A stretch of DNA of 64,000 nucleotides from CAWCBG01 sp963793845. GTDB lineage: Bacteria; Acidobacteriota; Terriglobia; Terriglobales; Acidobacteriaceae. The position numbers and the translations under genes are program-made. The notes below the pieces were generated by a model that was given only the letters and a program-made list of their open reading frames with translations, searched no databases and had not been told where the DNA came from. How positions within the stretch are numbered: position 1 is the stretch's first letter; each line of letters begins with the position of its first letter. Below are positions 7,728-16,997 of this stretch, piece after piece. The DNA lies in contig CAWCBG010000012.1 of NCBI GenBank assembly GCA_963793845.1, positions 1-64,000 of the forward strand. Reading direction: 5' to 3'.

Positions 7728-9287
7728 ATGCTTTCTCAGCGCTCCTCCGGCGTTCTCATGCATCCCACATCGCTGCCTTCGCGAGGTGGGATCGGCGACT
7801 TCGGTCCCGCCGCCTATCGCTTTGTCGATTGGCTCGCCGCCGCCAAGCAGACGTTGTGGCAGGTGTTGCCGCTGGGCCCTGTCGGCTTCGGGGATTCGCC
7901 GTATTCCTGTACCTCAGCTTTTGCCGGAAATGTGCTGATGGTAAGTCTGGAGCGCCTGGCCGACCGCGGATTGATCGATCGCGACCGTGTAGGACATCTG
8001 CCCGACGGCGACCGCCCGGTTGATTTTGGCAGCGTCCGCGAGCACAAACTGCCCCTGCTGCGCGAGGCGGCGCGAACCTTCCTGAAAGCGGCCGGACAGA
8101 CGGGCCGGGCCCGCTATGAGAAATTCTGCCAGGACACGGAGCCGTGGCTGGAGGACTACGTTCTTTACAGCGTTTTGCGGGAGCATTTCGAAGGCAAGCC
8201 GTGGAGCGATTGGCCGCATGCTGTAGTTTGCCGTGAACCGGACACCATCGCTGCTTTGCGCGAAGAGTTGCATGAACGTATCGACGAAGAACGCTTTCTG
8301 CAGTTTGCTTTCTTCGAGCAGTGGAGCGCACTGCGCGGCTACTGCTCGGCGCGTGGCATTCGCGTCATTGGAGACGTCGCCATTTTTGTCAGCTACGACA
8401 GCGCCGATGTCTGGACGCATCCTGACATTTTTCGCCTGAACCAGGATCTCGCGCCCGTGGTGGTGGCGGGCGTGCCTCCCGACGCCTTCAGCGAAACCGG
8501 CCAACGCTGGGGGAACCCGATTTATGACTGGGATGCGCTCAAACAGCGTGGCTACGACTGGTGGATCAAGCGCATGCGATGGGCGGTTGAGACCTGCGAT
8601 ATTCTGCGGCTTGATCACTTCCGTGGCTTTGAAGCCTTCTGGGAGATACCCGCGGAAGAGCCTACGGCGGTTCATGGTCACTGGGTGAAGGGGCCGAACT
8701 CCGATTTGTTCGACGCTATGCGCAACGCCCTGGGCAAGCTGCCATTCATCGCCGAAGACCTTGGCTATATTACTTCCGAAGTCCACGCGCTGAGGAAGAA
8801 GCTGGACATCCCGGGCATGAAGGTCCTGCAGTTCGGATTCGGCGATCGCGGCGCGCACATGTACCTGCCGCACCGCTACCGGCCCGATTCCGTGGTCTAC
8901 ACCGGCACCCACGACAACGACACCACAACGGGCTGGTGGAATTCCTCGGCCACCGAAGACGAAAAGAAGTTCGCCAAGGCGTATCTCGGGATCCGCGACA
9001 GCAACGTTGCCTGGGCGTTTGTTCGGGCCGCCCTGACGTCGGTGGCGAACTTTGCCATCGTGCCGATCCAGGATGTCCTGGGCCTGGGCAGCGAGGCGCG
9101 CATGAACGTTCCCAGCCGGACGGAAGGGAATTGGTCGTGGCGTCTCGGGGAACATGCTCTCACTCCGGCCCTGGCTAAGAAGCTGGCTACGCTGGTGGAG
9201 CTCACCGATCGTGACGTCTGCGTGGTAGATCCGCTAGCTCAAGGTCAGCAAGGCGACGGGAAAATGGGCGAACAGTTCGCGGCATAG
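7728..9287 (+). CDS. malQ: 4-alpha-glucanotransferase (amylomaltase)
   Basis: The 519-residue protein matches GH77 enzymes end to end: an early PTSLPSRGGIGDFG segment, the nucleophile Asp in ILRLDHFRGFEAFWE (about residue 296), the acid/base Glu in PFIAEDLGY (about 342) and the third carboxylate in GTHDNDTT (about 394). It transfers maltooligosaccharide chains in the cytoplasm, feeding glycogen or trehalose metabolism. Its last 54 bp overlap, on the opposite strand, the 3' end of treY, so the two genes converge. Their pairing suggests shared alpha-glucan substrates. Confidence 0.95.
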   Translation: MLSQRSSGVLMHPTSLPSRGGIGDFGPAAYRFVDWLAAAKQTLWQVLPLGPVGFGDSPYSCTSAFAGNVLMVSLERLADRGLIDRDRVGHLPDGDRPVDFGSVREHKLPLLREAARTFLKAAGQTGRARYEKFCQDTEPWLEDYVLYSVLREHFEGKPWSDWPHAVVCREPDTIAALREELHERIDEERFLQFAFFEQWSALRGYCSARGIRVIGDVAIFVSYDSADVWTHPDIFRLNQDLAPVVVAGVPPDAFSETGQRWGNPIYDWDALKQRGYDWWIKRMRWAVETCDILRLDHFRGFEAFWEIPAEEPTAVHGHWVKGPNSDLFDAMRNALGKLPFIAEDLGYITSEVHALRKKLDIPGMKVLQFGFGDRGAHMYLPHRYRPDSVVYTGTHDNDTTTGWWNSSATEDEKKFAKAYLGIRDSNVAWAFVRAALTSVANFAIVPIQDVLGLGSEARMNVPSRTEGNWSWRLGEHALTPALAKKLATLVELTDRDVCVVDPLAQGQQGDGKMGEQFAA

Positions 9288-10127
9288 CAAGGTATTGTCC
9301 GTGGTCGCCGTTAGCGCTTCTCCGGTGAAGATGTTGCGCCATTGCCTTCCTCGTACTCTTTCCGGCAGCACCACTGCCATTTTCCGCCAGACTGCGCCAA
9401 GCGGAGGACGCTGCGCCCCGTTCATCACGGTATGGGCCAAGCGCGGAGCCGCCACAATCGCGGTTTCCTCGCCATGGGAACGGGCAAACGCCACCACATG
9501 TTCGCGCTTGTCGTCCTGGACCCTAAGTGGCACGTAGTTTCCGGATCGAAATAATTGCGGATGAGAGCCGCGATATTCGAGCGCCCGCCAAGTAAGCCAT
9601 AGCTTGATGCGTCCGTCGCGGTAGGTCTCGAGCAACTCCTCGCATAACCCGATCAGGTCTGCGGAATCCGCACGGGCTGCCAGGTGCTCCAGCGTGGAGG
9701 CGCGCAGATCGAAGTTCACCGGCCTGCGATTATCGGGGTCAACCAGGCTGAAGTCATACATCTCCTGCCCCTGATAGATATCGGGGACCCCGGGACTGGT
9801 GAGCTTCAGCAGGGTCTGGGTCAAAGAGTTGAGCGCTCCGAAGTAGATGACCGGCGCCATGAACTTCTGCAGCGAGTCCCAAAACAGGTTGGGCTTGCCG
9901 TGGTAGGTTGGCGAAAGAGCCGCGGAGATGAATTCCCGCAACGCCTCCACATATGCAGGGTTCTGGTTGATCCAACTGACGTTTACCTTCGCTTCATGCA
10001 GCGCCTTCTCCATGTATTGCTGAATGCGAGTGACGAATTCCTGCCGCTCCTCCTCGCTTTCCATACTCATCGGCCATGCGCCCACGAGAGTCTGATAGAA
10101 GAGGTATTCCTCATTGGCGTCGGGCAC
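9234..10127 (-). CDS. treY: Maltooligosyltrehalose synthase, C-terminal part (frameshifted)
   Basis: This reading frame continues the TreY protein from PDANEEYLFYQTLVGAWP, the conserved C-terminal start of the family. It carries the substrate-binding region SPGVPDIYQGQEMYDFSLVDPDNRRPVNF. It overlaps the upstream fragment by 17 bp in another frame. Removing one base near 10138-10141 joins the two frames as LE-DGRAVPDANEE. The ORF has a GTG that could serve as a start, but a free C-terminal piece is unlikely to be an enzyme. Confidence 0.85.
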   Translation of the reverse strand: MPDANEEYLFYQTLVGAWPMSMESEEERQEFVTRIQQYMEKALHEAKVNVSWINQNPAYVEALREFISAALSPTYHGKPNLFWDSLQKFMAPVIYFGALNSLTQTLLKLTSPGVPDIYQGQEMYDFSLVDPDNRRPVNFDLRASTLEHLAARADSADLIGLCEELLETYRDGRIKLWLTWRALEYRGSHPQLFRSGNYVPLRVQDDKREHVVAFARSHGEETAIVAAPRLAHTVMNGAQRPPLGAVWRKMAVVLPERVRGRQWRNIFTGEALTATTDNTLLCRELFAHFPVALLTLS

Positions 10128-12324
10128 GGCTCGTCCATCGCTCTAGCACCGGTTTGCGGGCGCGGTTGATGCGGTACCACTTCATCACGTTCGCCGACCA
10201 GGCGCCCGGCATCTCCGAGAGTACGTCGAGTCGTGCCCGCACATCCTCGCTTCGTTTTGTATCGTGGGTCGAAGTGGCCAGCATGGAGTTCGGCCACTTG
10301 CGCGCGCGGATCTGGTTGCCGCGATGGAATTCGCCCAGCGGCACGCCGAAGTCTGCCGGCGAGCCGCCGACCTCGTTAACCGAAATGAAGCGGGTGTATA
10401 CGTAGCAGGCTGTGTCCTCCAGGCCTTTGGCGGTGACCGGCCCTGTGAGCTGCTGAAACTTCAGGGTGAAATACAACTCCTTGCGGTAGTCGTAGACCAT
10501 CGCGTCCGTTCGGTGCCCCTCCAGCAGCAGAATGCTTCGCAAGAAATCGAACACCGCGGATGGAATACTGCCGCCCCGGCGCTTGGCCCGGTCGATGGCC
10601 TGCTGGATATGTCGCCGGTCCCACTCTTGCACGTTGCCGTGCTCGTCGATGTAGGTGCGGTACACCGGGAAGCATGCGATCGTTTCGCGGATGGCGTCCC
10701 GCAAGACACTGCGCGTGAAGTCTCGGGCGCTGCGGTCCTGGCTGGAAATCTCGTTCAGGATGTGTGTCAGCACGTTCACTTCGCTCGACAGGGCGTCGTA
10801 CAGGATGAGCTTCTTGCTGTCGTAGATCGCGGACTCAACATCAACGCTTCTGCCTAGGACGCGATGGTAGAGCTTGGTGAAGTGACGCTCATTACGGCGA
10901 TCGATCAGGATGCCGTTCACCACATTCGCAAACTCGTAGCCCACCGTGCCGTCGACCGGCCAGGACGACGGCAGCTCCTCTCCGGGTTCGAGTATCTTCT
11001 CGACCAGGAGGTAGAGCGGCGTGGCCTGGGTCGCCTTGGAATCCTGTGCGAGAGCGCTCTGCACCTTCAGTTCGATACCGGTCTGTGCCAGTGGCGGCTG
11101 TGGCTCAGGCCCGCAACACTGGCTGGCGATAAACAACATTTGCAGCCGGGAAAAATATTGTGCCGGATTCAGCAGGCCATCCGGATGATCGATGCGTATG
11201 CCGGAAATAAGTCCTTCACCCAACAGCTTGCGGATCAATTTGTGGGTGTCGGCGAAGACCCTGGGGTCTTCCATGCGGATGCCGACCAGGTCGTTGATGT
11301 CGAAGAAGCGCCGGTAATTGATCTCCTCTCCGGAAACTCGCCAGAAGGCCAGACGATAAACCTGGGCTTCGAGCAGGCAATGCAGCGAGTCAAAACTGTT
11401 GTCATCGCCGGGGCGGCCATTGATGTTCGCCAGGGCTTCATTAATGAGGGCGCGCACCTCAGGTGACTCGGTGACCAGCTTTTGGAATCGCGCTAACAAT
11501 ACCGGAGCCTCGCGCTGCCGGCGGCTGATAAGCCCCGCATTGGTGACGTTGTTTCCTGGAAGCAAATTCAGTTCGCCCAGCAGCCTTGTCAAGTCGGCCC
11601 GGGCCGGACTGGCACAGTCTTTCTGAATCGCTAGCCCGCCCAAGGGCTCGAAGAGCAGTGGAATGGTCTGCGGATCGATAGGCAGCACGTTGTCAAAGTA
11701 GGTGACGTAGAACTGGCCGTCGCGAAACTCTACTTTGATATTGCCCTGCTCCAGGTCCTCACCATAGGGGTTGCTGAGTATCGGAATCAGTACCTTGCCG
11801 CGGAGTTCAGGCTTCAGGGGTTCCCAGTCGATGTCGAAATAATCTACATGGGCTGAGGTGCGCCCGTTCTGCAGGACGTCCTGCCACCACGGATTGCTGC
11901 CCTCTCCCACGCCCATGTGATTGGGCACGGAGTCCAGGATCAGGCCCATGCCGTATGCCTTCAGTTCGCCAACCAGCGCCCGAAATTCTTCCTCCGTGCC
12001 AATCTCCGGATTCATCCGGTTATGATCGACATTGTCGTAGCCGTGGGTACTTCCGGCGCGCGCCTTAAGAATCGGCGAAGCGTAGCCATGCGAGATGCCC
12101 AGCTTATGCAAGTACCCCACGAGGTGCCGCGCATCCTCGAAATGAAAATCCTTGTTGAATTGCAACCGGTAGGTCGAAAGCGGCCGTGACAGTAATTTCC
12201 CAGCGGCTAGCTGCTCCATGCACTCGGGGACAGCGGACGAGGGTTCGACCATGGATGAGGTATCCACGTGCATAGGATCCACATTCACTGCCAGATTCGA
12301 AGCAGAGCGATAGACAACCGCCAC
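10111..12324 (-). CDS. treY: Maltooligosyltrehalose synthase, N-terminal part (frameshifted)
   Basis: This 737-residue ORF holds the GH13 barrel of TreY: STYRLQFNKDFHFEDA and YLHKLGISHGYASPILKARAGSTHGYD near the start, then ILDSVPNHMG, the nucleophile Asp in GIRIDHPDGLLNP, the acid Glu in LLVEKILEPGE and the third Asp in STHDTKRSED. The enzyme converts the reducing-end linkage of maltodextrin to an alpha,alpha-1,1 bond, the first step of the TreY/TreZ trehalose route. treZ is not in the window. The frame fails after RINRARKPVLE because of one apparent extra base near 10138-10141, and the rest lies in the ORF at 9234-10127. The start is GTG with AAGG upstream. Confidence 0.9.
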   Translation of the reverse strand: MAVVYRSASNLAVNVDPMHVDTSSMVEPSSAVPECMEQLAAGKLLSRPLSTYRLQFNKDFHFEDARHLVGYLHKLGISHGYASPILKARAGSTHGYDNVDHNRMNPEIGTEEEFRALVGELKAYGMGLILDSVPNHMGVGEGSNPWWQDVLQNGRTSAHVDYFDIDWEPLKPELRGKVLIPILSNPYGEDLEQGNIKVEFRDGQFYVTYFDNVLPIDPQTIPLLFEPLGGLAIQKDCASPARADLTRLLGELNLLPGNNVTNAGLISRRQREAPVLLARFQKLVTESPEVRALINEALANINGRPGDDNSFDSLHCLLEAQVYRLAFWRVSGEEINYRRFFDINDLVGIRMEDPRVFADTHKLIRKLLGEGLISGIRIDHPDGLLNPAQYFSRLQMLFIASQCCGPEPQPPLAQTGIELKVQSALAQDSKATQATPLYLLVEKILEPGEELPSSWPVDGTVGYEFANVVNGILIDRRNERHFTKLYHRVLGRSVDVESAIYDSKKLILYDALSSEVNVLTHILNEISSQDRSARDFTRSVLRDAIRETIACFPVYRTYIDEHGNVQEWDRRHIQQAIDRAKRRGGSIPSAVFDFLRSILLLEGHRTDAMVYDYRKELYFTLKFQQLTGPVTAKGLEDTACYVYTRFISVNEVGGSPADFGVPLGEFHRGNQIRARKWPNSMLATSTHDTKRSEDVRARLDVLSEMPGAWSANVMKWYRINRARKPVLERWTSRARRQ

Positions 12325-12546
12325 TTCGCCTTAGATGCATAATTTTAGACCCGCGCCTCGTGACCATGGAATCGATGTGACCGATGTTTCGCGGTCAGCT
12401 TTACTAAATCGCAGCAGACGACGAAAATAAGAGGTTGCCCGGTGTCCGCAGTTTTGTTCTGTGTCGATCGTGTTTTTGATTAGCACTCCACCAGGGTCAC
12501 AATCACTCTTATTCCAGCACGATATCGGGTCGTTGAAAGGACCAGC

Positions 12547-12732
12547 ATGGCCGCCACCGGTGAACTAATTCGCATGATGAACTACGTCGACGACATTGCG
12601 GCAACACTTCGCCGCATCAACGCCAGCCTCTACATGGTGAGCACCGAAGAGAAGAAGCGGCTTGCCGAATACATGCGCAAGTCCGATCCCAACTTCGTGA
12701 GCCTGGTCGAGCAACTGGAAAAGGCGGAGTAG
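12547..12732 (+). CDS. Small hypothetical protein upstream of the acyl-CoA dehydrogenase gene
   Basis: I do not recognise this 61-residue acidic helical protein (MAATGELIRMMNYVDDIAAT...). AAAGGA precedes the ATG by a normal distance, and the stop lies 3 bp before the next ATG. It is therefore very likely translated and coupled with the dehydrogenase gene. The helical pattern suggests a small subunit or regulatory peptide, but no family is assigned. Confidence 0.6.
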   Translation: MAATGELIRMMNYVDDIAATLRRINASLYMVSTEEKKRLAEYMRKSDPNFVSLVEQLEKAE

Positions 12733-12735
12733 CGG

Positions 12736-13659
12736 ATGCCCGAGATCCGCACCGTGGCCGTTATCGGCGCAGGCATCATGGGACGCGGGATTGCACACGC
12801 CGCTGCACTGGGCGGCTTCCGCACCATCCTCGAAGATATTCTTCCTACTTCGCTACGCAAAGCGGAAGCCGAAATTCGTGCGAATCTTGACAAAGCGGTT
12901 GAGCTTGGCAAGGTCAGCAAAGATGCGGCGGAAGAAGCTGTCGGCCGACTGGAGTATGCCTCGTCGGTCGAGCAGGCCGCGCGCGAAGCCGATCTCGTCA
13001 TCGAAGCCGTGCCCGAGGAGATGGAGTCGAAGATCGAAATCTTCACCTTACTCGACAAGATCTGCCGGCCGACTACTATCCTTGCGTCCAATACCAGTTC
13101 ACTCAGCGTGACCGAGATTGCCTCCGTCACCTACCGTGCGCCGAAGTGCGTGGGCATGCACTTCTTTAATCCGGTACACAAGATGAAGTTGCTCGAAATT
13201 GTGCGGGCCCTGGAGACTGACGACGAGACCATCGCCGCAGCCGTTGAAGTCGGCACCTGCATGGGCAAGGAAGTCGTGGTGATCCGCGAGTCGCCGGGCT
13301 TCATCACCAGCCGCATCAACGCCATGATTGGCAATGAAGCCTTCTACATGCTGCAGGAGGGTGTCGCCTCTCCGAGGGACATCGACAAGGCTCTCAAGCT
13401 GGGCCTCAATCATCCTATGGGGCCGTTCGAGATGGTCGACCTGGTGGGCCTCGATACCCGTCTGCACATTCTGGAATATCTACACAAGACGCTCGGCGAG
13501 AAATTTCGTCCTGCGCCGCTGATGGTGCAGTACGTTAAAGCAGGACGCCTGGGCCGCAAGGCCGGACGCGGTGTGTATGAATATCCCGGCCACGAGCCGG
13601 GACGGGCCGATGCCGCGAAAGCCGACGCCGTCGGCGCGGCTGCAGAAGAGAAAAAGTAG
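12736..13659 (+). CDS. hbd: 3-hydroxyacyl-CoA (3-hydroxybutyryl-CoA) dehydrogenase
   Basis: The 307-residue protein has the N-terminal NAD-binding Rossmann motif VAVIGAGIMGRGIAHAAA, the DLVIEAVPEEMESK segment, and SNTSSLSVTEIA. The catalytic His-containing GMHFFNPVHKMKLLEIV and the C-terminal helical domain NHPMGPFEMVDLVGLDT follow. It oxidises (S)-3-hydroxyacyl-CoA to 3-ketoacyl-CoA with NAD in beta-oxidation or butyrate/PHB metabolism. Its length matches stand-alone Hbd enzymes. The Ala-rich tail after YEYPG is not part of the family core. Confidence 0.92.
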   Translation: MPEIRTVAVIGAGIMGRGIAHAAALGGFRTILEDILPTSLRKAEAEIRANLDKAVELGKVSKDAAEEAVGRLEYASSVEQAAREADLVIEAVPEEMESKIEIFTLLDKICRPTTILASNTSSLSVTEIASVTYRAPKCVGMHFFNPVHKMKLLEIVRALETDDETIAAAVEVGTCMGKEVVVIRESPGFITSRINAMIGNEAFYMLQEGVASPRDIDKALKLGLNHPMGPFEMVDLVGLDTRLHILEYLHKTLGEKFRPAPLMVQYVKAGRLGRKAGRGVYEYPGHEPGRADAAKADAVGAAAEEKK

Positions 13660-13839
13660 CATCGAGTTCGGGAGAGAGAAAGCTGCGTGGGGAGATAGTG
13701 ACGATTCTTCCCGGATGTCATCCTGTCTATAACAACGACGGCGGTGTCAAGAGTGAAGAACGGCGCGGGCGTCTGGGGTTGAAGACCAGCGCCATTTCGC
13801 TCTCCTGGATACGGGCCCTTTGCATAAGACCAAGACTCG

Positions 13840-13957
13840 CGCGTCTACTGGAATCAGCGGTGGCAGCTCAGCTCCACCACCCATCTATTCGGTCTCGTAC
13901 GGCGACCATGATTCGGTTTCGAGCTCCCAGACTCTCTCTGGGAGGCAGGGCGCCCAC
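13840..13957 (-). ncRNA. Candidate bridge/seekRNA region of the IS1111-like element
   Basis: This is the non-coding end downstream of the transposase. It contains two hairpins: 13859-13878 (GGTGG/CCACC with an inner AGC/GCT) and 13924-13944 (CTCCCAG/CTGGGAG with a 7-nt loop). IS110-family elements encode a guide RNA in a non-coding end, and in the IS1111 group that end is the 3' one. Assignment is by position and structure only. Confidence 0.45.
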
Positions 13958-15001
13958 TCAAGCGACCGGTTTCTCGCCAGCCACCACAGGATGACTCGGG
14001 CTACCCTGCGTGCGAGCGGCGGCTTTCGACTGTTCGTTCTTCCACATCCAGTACAGCCGCACCGCCAGTTTGCGCGCTACCATCACCTTGGCCACCGCCG
14101 AATGCTTGCGGTGCTTCAGCCGCTGATACGCGCGCCTCAACTCTGGGACCAGGCGCGCCGCGCTCTGTCCCGCTTCCACCAACAAACTGCGCAGCAAGCG
14201 GTTGCCTTGCTTGCTGATCCGACCCAACCGTTGCCGGCCTCCGCTGGAATGTTCCGCCGGATTCAGTCCCACATAGCTGACCAGCTGCCGGCTGTGGGGG
14301 AAGCGCGTGATATCGCCGATGGTCAGCGAGTACGCCAGGCTGGTGATGGGGCCAACGCCGGGATGGCGGCGCAGCAGACGCGCCACCGCATCGTTCTCCG
14401 CTGCCTGCTCTGCCGCCTGGTCCAGCTCGCCGATTCGGCGATCCAGATCGTCCAGCAACTCCAGATCGTCCTGACGGCGACGCGCCGTCCAGCCCTGCAG
14501 CGGCAACTGCTCCAGCAACTCACGTCCCGCCCCGGTCCACAGCTTCGATTTGCGCTGCACCCCCTGATTCAGCGCCAGATGCTGCAACTGATTCTTCACC
14601 TGGGCTCGCATCCCTACCAGCTTGTGGCGATGCAACAGCAGTTGCCGTACGTCGCGCTGCTCCACCGTGGGCACCCACAGCTGCGGAAATCGACCGTCCA
14701 GCAGCAGTTGCAGTAACAGCTCGGCATCGCGCCGGTCCGTCTTCTGCTTGCGCGTCTCCAGGGCTCGGATCTTGGCCGCATCGCCCAGCCGCAGCTCGTG
14801 GCCCAGCGACGCCAGCAGTTGCTCGAACCACAGCGTGTTGCCGCAGGCTTCCATGCCCACGATGACCTTGCCCTCCAGCCCGCCGTAGAACGCGATGGCT
14901 TCGCTACGGGTCAGCCGCTTCTGTGTGTGCTCGCCGGTTTCTGTATCGACCATGGCAATTTGTTGGAAACTCGGATGGAAATCACAGCCTATAATCTTCA
15001 T
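13958..15001 (-). CDS. IS110-family DEDD transposase
   Basis: The 347-residue protein begins MKIIGCDFHPSFQQIAMVD, the first Asp of the RuvC-like DEDD domain. It continues with VGMEACGN (Glu) and KTDRRDAELLLQLL (Asp pair). The C-terminal transposase_20 region contains RRHPGVGPITSLAYSLTIGDITRFPHSRQLVSYVGLNPAEHSSGG and RLLVEAG-type helices with a conserved Ser. It would catalyse RNA-guided recombination of the surrounding element. It is full length with no frameshift. Confidence 0.93.
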   Translation of the reverse strand: MKIIGCDFHPSFQQIAMVDTETGEHTQKRLTRSEAIAFYGGLEGKVIVGMEACGNTLWFEQLLASLGHELRLGDAAKIRALETRKQKTDRRDAELLLQLLLDGRFPQLWVPTVEQRDVRQLLLHRHKLVGMRAQVKNQLQHLALNQGVQRKSKLWTGAGRELLEQLPLQGWTARRRQDDLELLDDLDRRIGELDQAAEQAAENDAVARLLRRHPGVGPITSLAYSLTIGDITRFPHSRQLVSYVGLNPAEHSSGGRQRLGRISKQGNRLLRSLLVEAGQSAARLVPELRRAYQRLKHRKHSAVAKVMVARKLAVRLYWMWKNEQSKAAARTQGSPSHPVVAGEKPVA

Positions 15002-15152
15002 GACGGCTCCTTCTTTCTCCGAGTCTTGGTCTTTTGCAAACTCAAGCTTACTCGGCTGATGGTGGAGCCGTCGTTGTTATCCAATCAAGCGAGGACCGGG
15101 AGAAACATCCCCGGTCCGAGCCGAAGGACCCCTTTACTGTTGCGAACCCGAG

Positions 15153-15200
15153 CGGGTGCCCGGCTCTCGTCGCCCGCACTTGGCGACAGGGTGGGTACGT
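15153..15200. repeat. Dispersed hairpin repeat, degenerate copy
   Basis: The sequence GGTGCCC...TCGCC...GGCGA...GGTGGGTAC is a degenerate copy of the palindromic repeat seen at 62124-62172 and, inverted, at 62331-62378. It lies in the 328-bp gap between the insertion sequence and the CPBP gene, where I see no gene. Confidence 0.6.
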
Positions 15201-15368
15201 CGCACCGAATCGCCACTCGTAAGCGGAATCTGTCCCGTTTCCGTCCCGCTGCGCGGGACTGGACTTGTCAGGCAACGATCTCATTCGCGAATCAGGCTTG
15301 GGATCGTTCATCCTAATATGGGTCGGGCCTTGTTCGAACGACCACTTGTGCCGGGGGCACTCGAAATC

Positions 15369-16280
15369 TTACGCCGTGGCCTCGTGGGTGCTCAGACCTT
15401 CCACAACCCCGTCCTTCGGCGCCTTAAGTTGCCCGGTGAACACGATCCACGCGCTGAGGGCGCCCAACGGTACCCAGCCTAATATTCCGACATACGAGAC
15501 AAAAAGGAATTTCGCACCACCGCCGAACAGCAGTACGAAGAGGCCGCCTCCGACCGCATTGGTCGCTGCATGAGCGAGGCTTGACGACCATATACTTCCA
15601 GTTTTTAAGACCAGCCATCCAAAAATAATCGAAAGGAAGATCGCGCCAACGGGGTAGATAACCAGCGCACCGAGGATCGGATGGTCGGGGAAATTCCCGC
15701 CGCGAAGGTTCAATGGCAGGTGCCAGTAGGCCCAAATCAACCCTGTGCCAACCGCGCTTATCACAGGCGACTCTCGAAACAACCGCGGCTGTAAGTAGCC
15801 ACGCCAGCCGAACTCCTCGCCGAACAGGATTGGCGTTGCAACGATCGCTTTAATGAGCCAGATACCGATAAGCATCCATAGATGCCGTGGCACGTAGGAT
15901 GGCGCTCCGGCTGGCCACATGTATTTGAAGCCGCGCACAAGCGAAAAATCCGGTGTGCCGAGGCCGAGAAGAGGAGCCAGGACCACGATACATCCCACGA
16001 CCAGCAGCGGCAAAAGCCAAGCCACAATGTAGTACGGCCACTTTCGCAGGTTGAGTCTTAGTTTTGCATCGCCGAAGCCCTCGCGGGTAATCCACTTACG
16101 GACAATAAAGGCTGCAATAGCTGGGGCAAAGGCCCCTATGAAAAAGAGGATGGACGATAGCGGGCTCTTTTGTGAGGCCGCAAGGCGAATGGAGATCTCC
16201 CAGAAACTCCAAGCGATCCCGAATGCGATCAGCAGGAACGCGAGAATGCCTTTGCGATGGTTAGTCATCGTTGCCCCCAT
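15369..16280 (-). CDS. CPBP-family intramembrane metalloprotease
   Basis: This 303-residue protein has about eight hydrophobic segments and the CPBP/Rce1 signature motifs. These are the Glu pair in FGEEFGWRGYLQ (about residue 165), a His in WAYWHLP (about 199) and a His in SSSLAHAATN (about 247). It would be an integral membrane protease; bacterial members are often linked to peptide export or self-immunity, but no bacteriocin gene is nearby. An internal ATG at 16268 is an alternative start. Confidence 0.85.
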   Translation of the reverse strand: MGATMTNHRKGILAFLLIAFGIAWSFWEISIRLAASQKSPLSSILFFIGAFAPAIAAFIVRKWITREGFGDAKLRLNLRKWPYYIVAWLLPLLVVGCIVVLAPLLGLGTPDFSLVRGFKYMWPAGAPSYVPRHLWMLIGIWLIKAIVATPILFGEEFGWRGYLQPRLFRESPVISAVGTGLIWAYWHLPLNLRGGNFPDHPILGALVIYPVGAIFLSIIFGWLVLKTGSIWSSSLAHAATNAVGGGLFVLLFGGGAKFLFVSYVGILGWVPLGALSAWIVFTGQLKAPKDGVVEGLSTHEATA

Positions 16281-16844
16281 CAGGTAGTTCTCGAGCGGGC
16301 CGGGCAGCCTGGGCGAGACTCGTCACGAGCATCGGCTGCCAACTGCTTGGATTCGGTTGGTCTGAAAGCTGGCTAACTGTACACCTTCCCGTCTCTATAG
16401 GGACAGAAGAAAGCATTTTCCTTATCACACTGCAACGTGACCCAGCGCACGGAATTTCTCGTTGCTTCTCATGCACCATGGAAATGGAGAATTGTTGCCT
16501 GAGGGCGTTTCCACGCTGTTCTTTGAAAATCCGAAGCTGTCCAGTCACGCAGGGCGCAGCGGACAGACAATCGCGCCGTGGCAGCCGATTTCCCATTTTT
16601 CCGAACTAAGTTCTTACTGCAAAAGAATTTACCTATAACTCATCTGGAATCAAGATTTTGGCGGGATTTTTTTGCCAAGTTGTTGATTCTAAAGATTAGG
16701 GGGAGGGGGGAGGGTCCCCTACAAAATGTCCAATCGTCGATGTGATCTGTCCTGAGCAGGCAGGTCGCCGCCGCTCCACAGATCGAGCCGGTCGGAGCTC
16801 GCCATAAAGCCTGTCAAGAGCTATGTCCGCAAATTCTTACAGTC

Positions 16845-16960
16845 GTCATTCCGACCGACGGCTTTAGCCCGAGCGGAGAGCCTGCTTTCCTTAATCGTTG
16901 CCCAATCCCGGCGGAAGCAGGTTCCTCCACTCGGGCTGAAAGCCCCTCGGTCGGAATGAC
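16845..16960. repeat. Inverted pair of the GTCATTCCGACCG repeat
   Basis: The ends are near-perfect inverted copies: GTCATTCCGACCG plus GGCTTTAGCCCGAG on the left and the reverse complement on the right, with GCAGGTTCCTCCAC inside. The gap 16281-16997 holds no supported gene. It contains only this repeat and a G-rich run near 16700. Confidence 0.8.
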
Positions 16961-16997
16961 GAATGCTCACGAACATGCACCGGAACAATGCGCACAT

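Larger units (their letters stand above)
13819..15040 (-). mobile_element. IS110-family (IS1111-like) insertion sequence
   Basis: The element is about 1.22 kb and is bounded by inverted repeats at 13819-13839 and 15020-15040 (TTTGCAnAAGACCAAGACTC, one internal mismatch). One transposase gene fills it. IS1111-group members of the IS110 family are distinguished by subterminal inverted repeats, which fits, although the exact tips and target dinucleotide cannot be fixed without an empty site. The 5' non-coding end is about 20 bp; the 3' non-coding end (13840-13957) is about 118 bp and structured. The copy looks intact. Confidence 0.85.
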
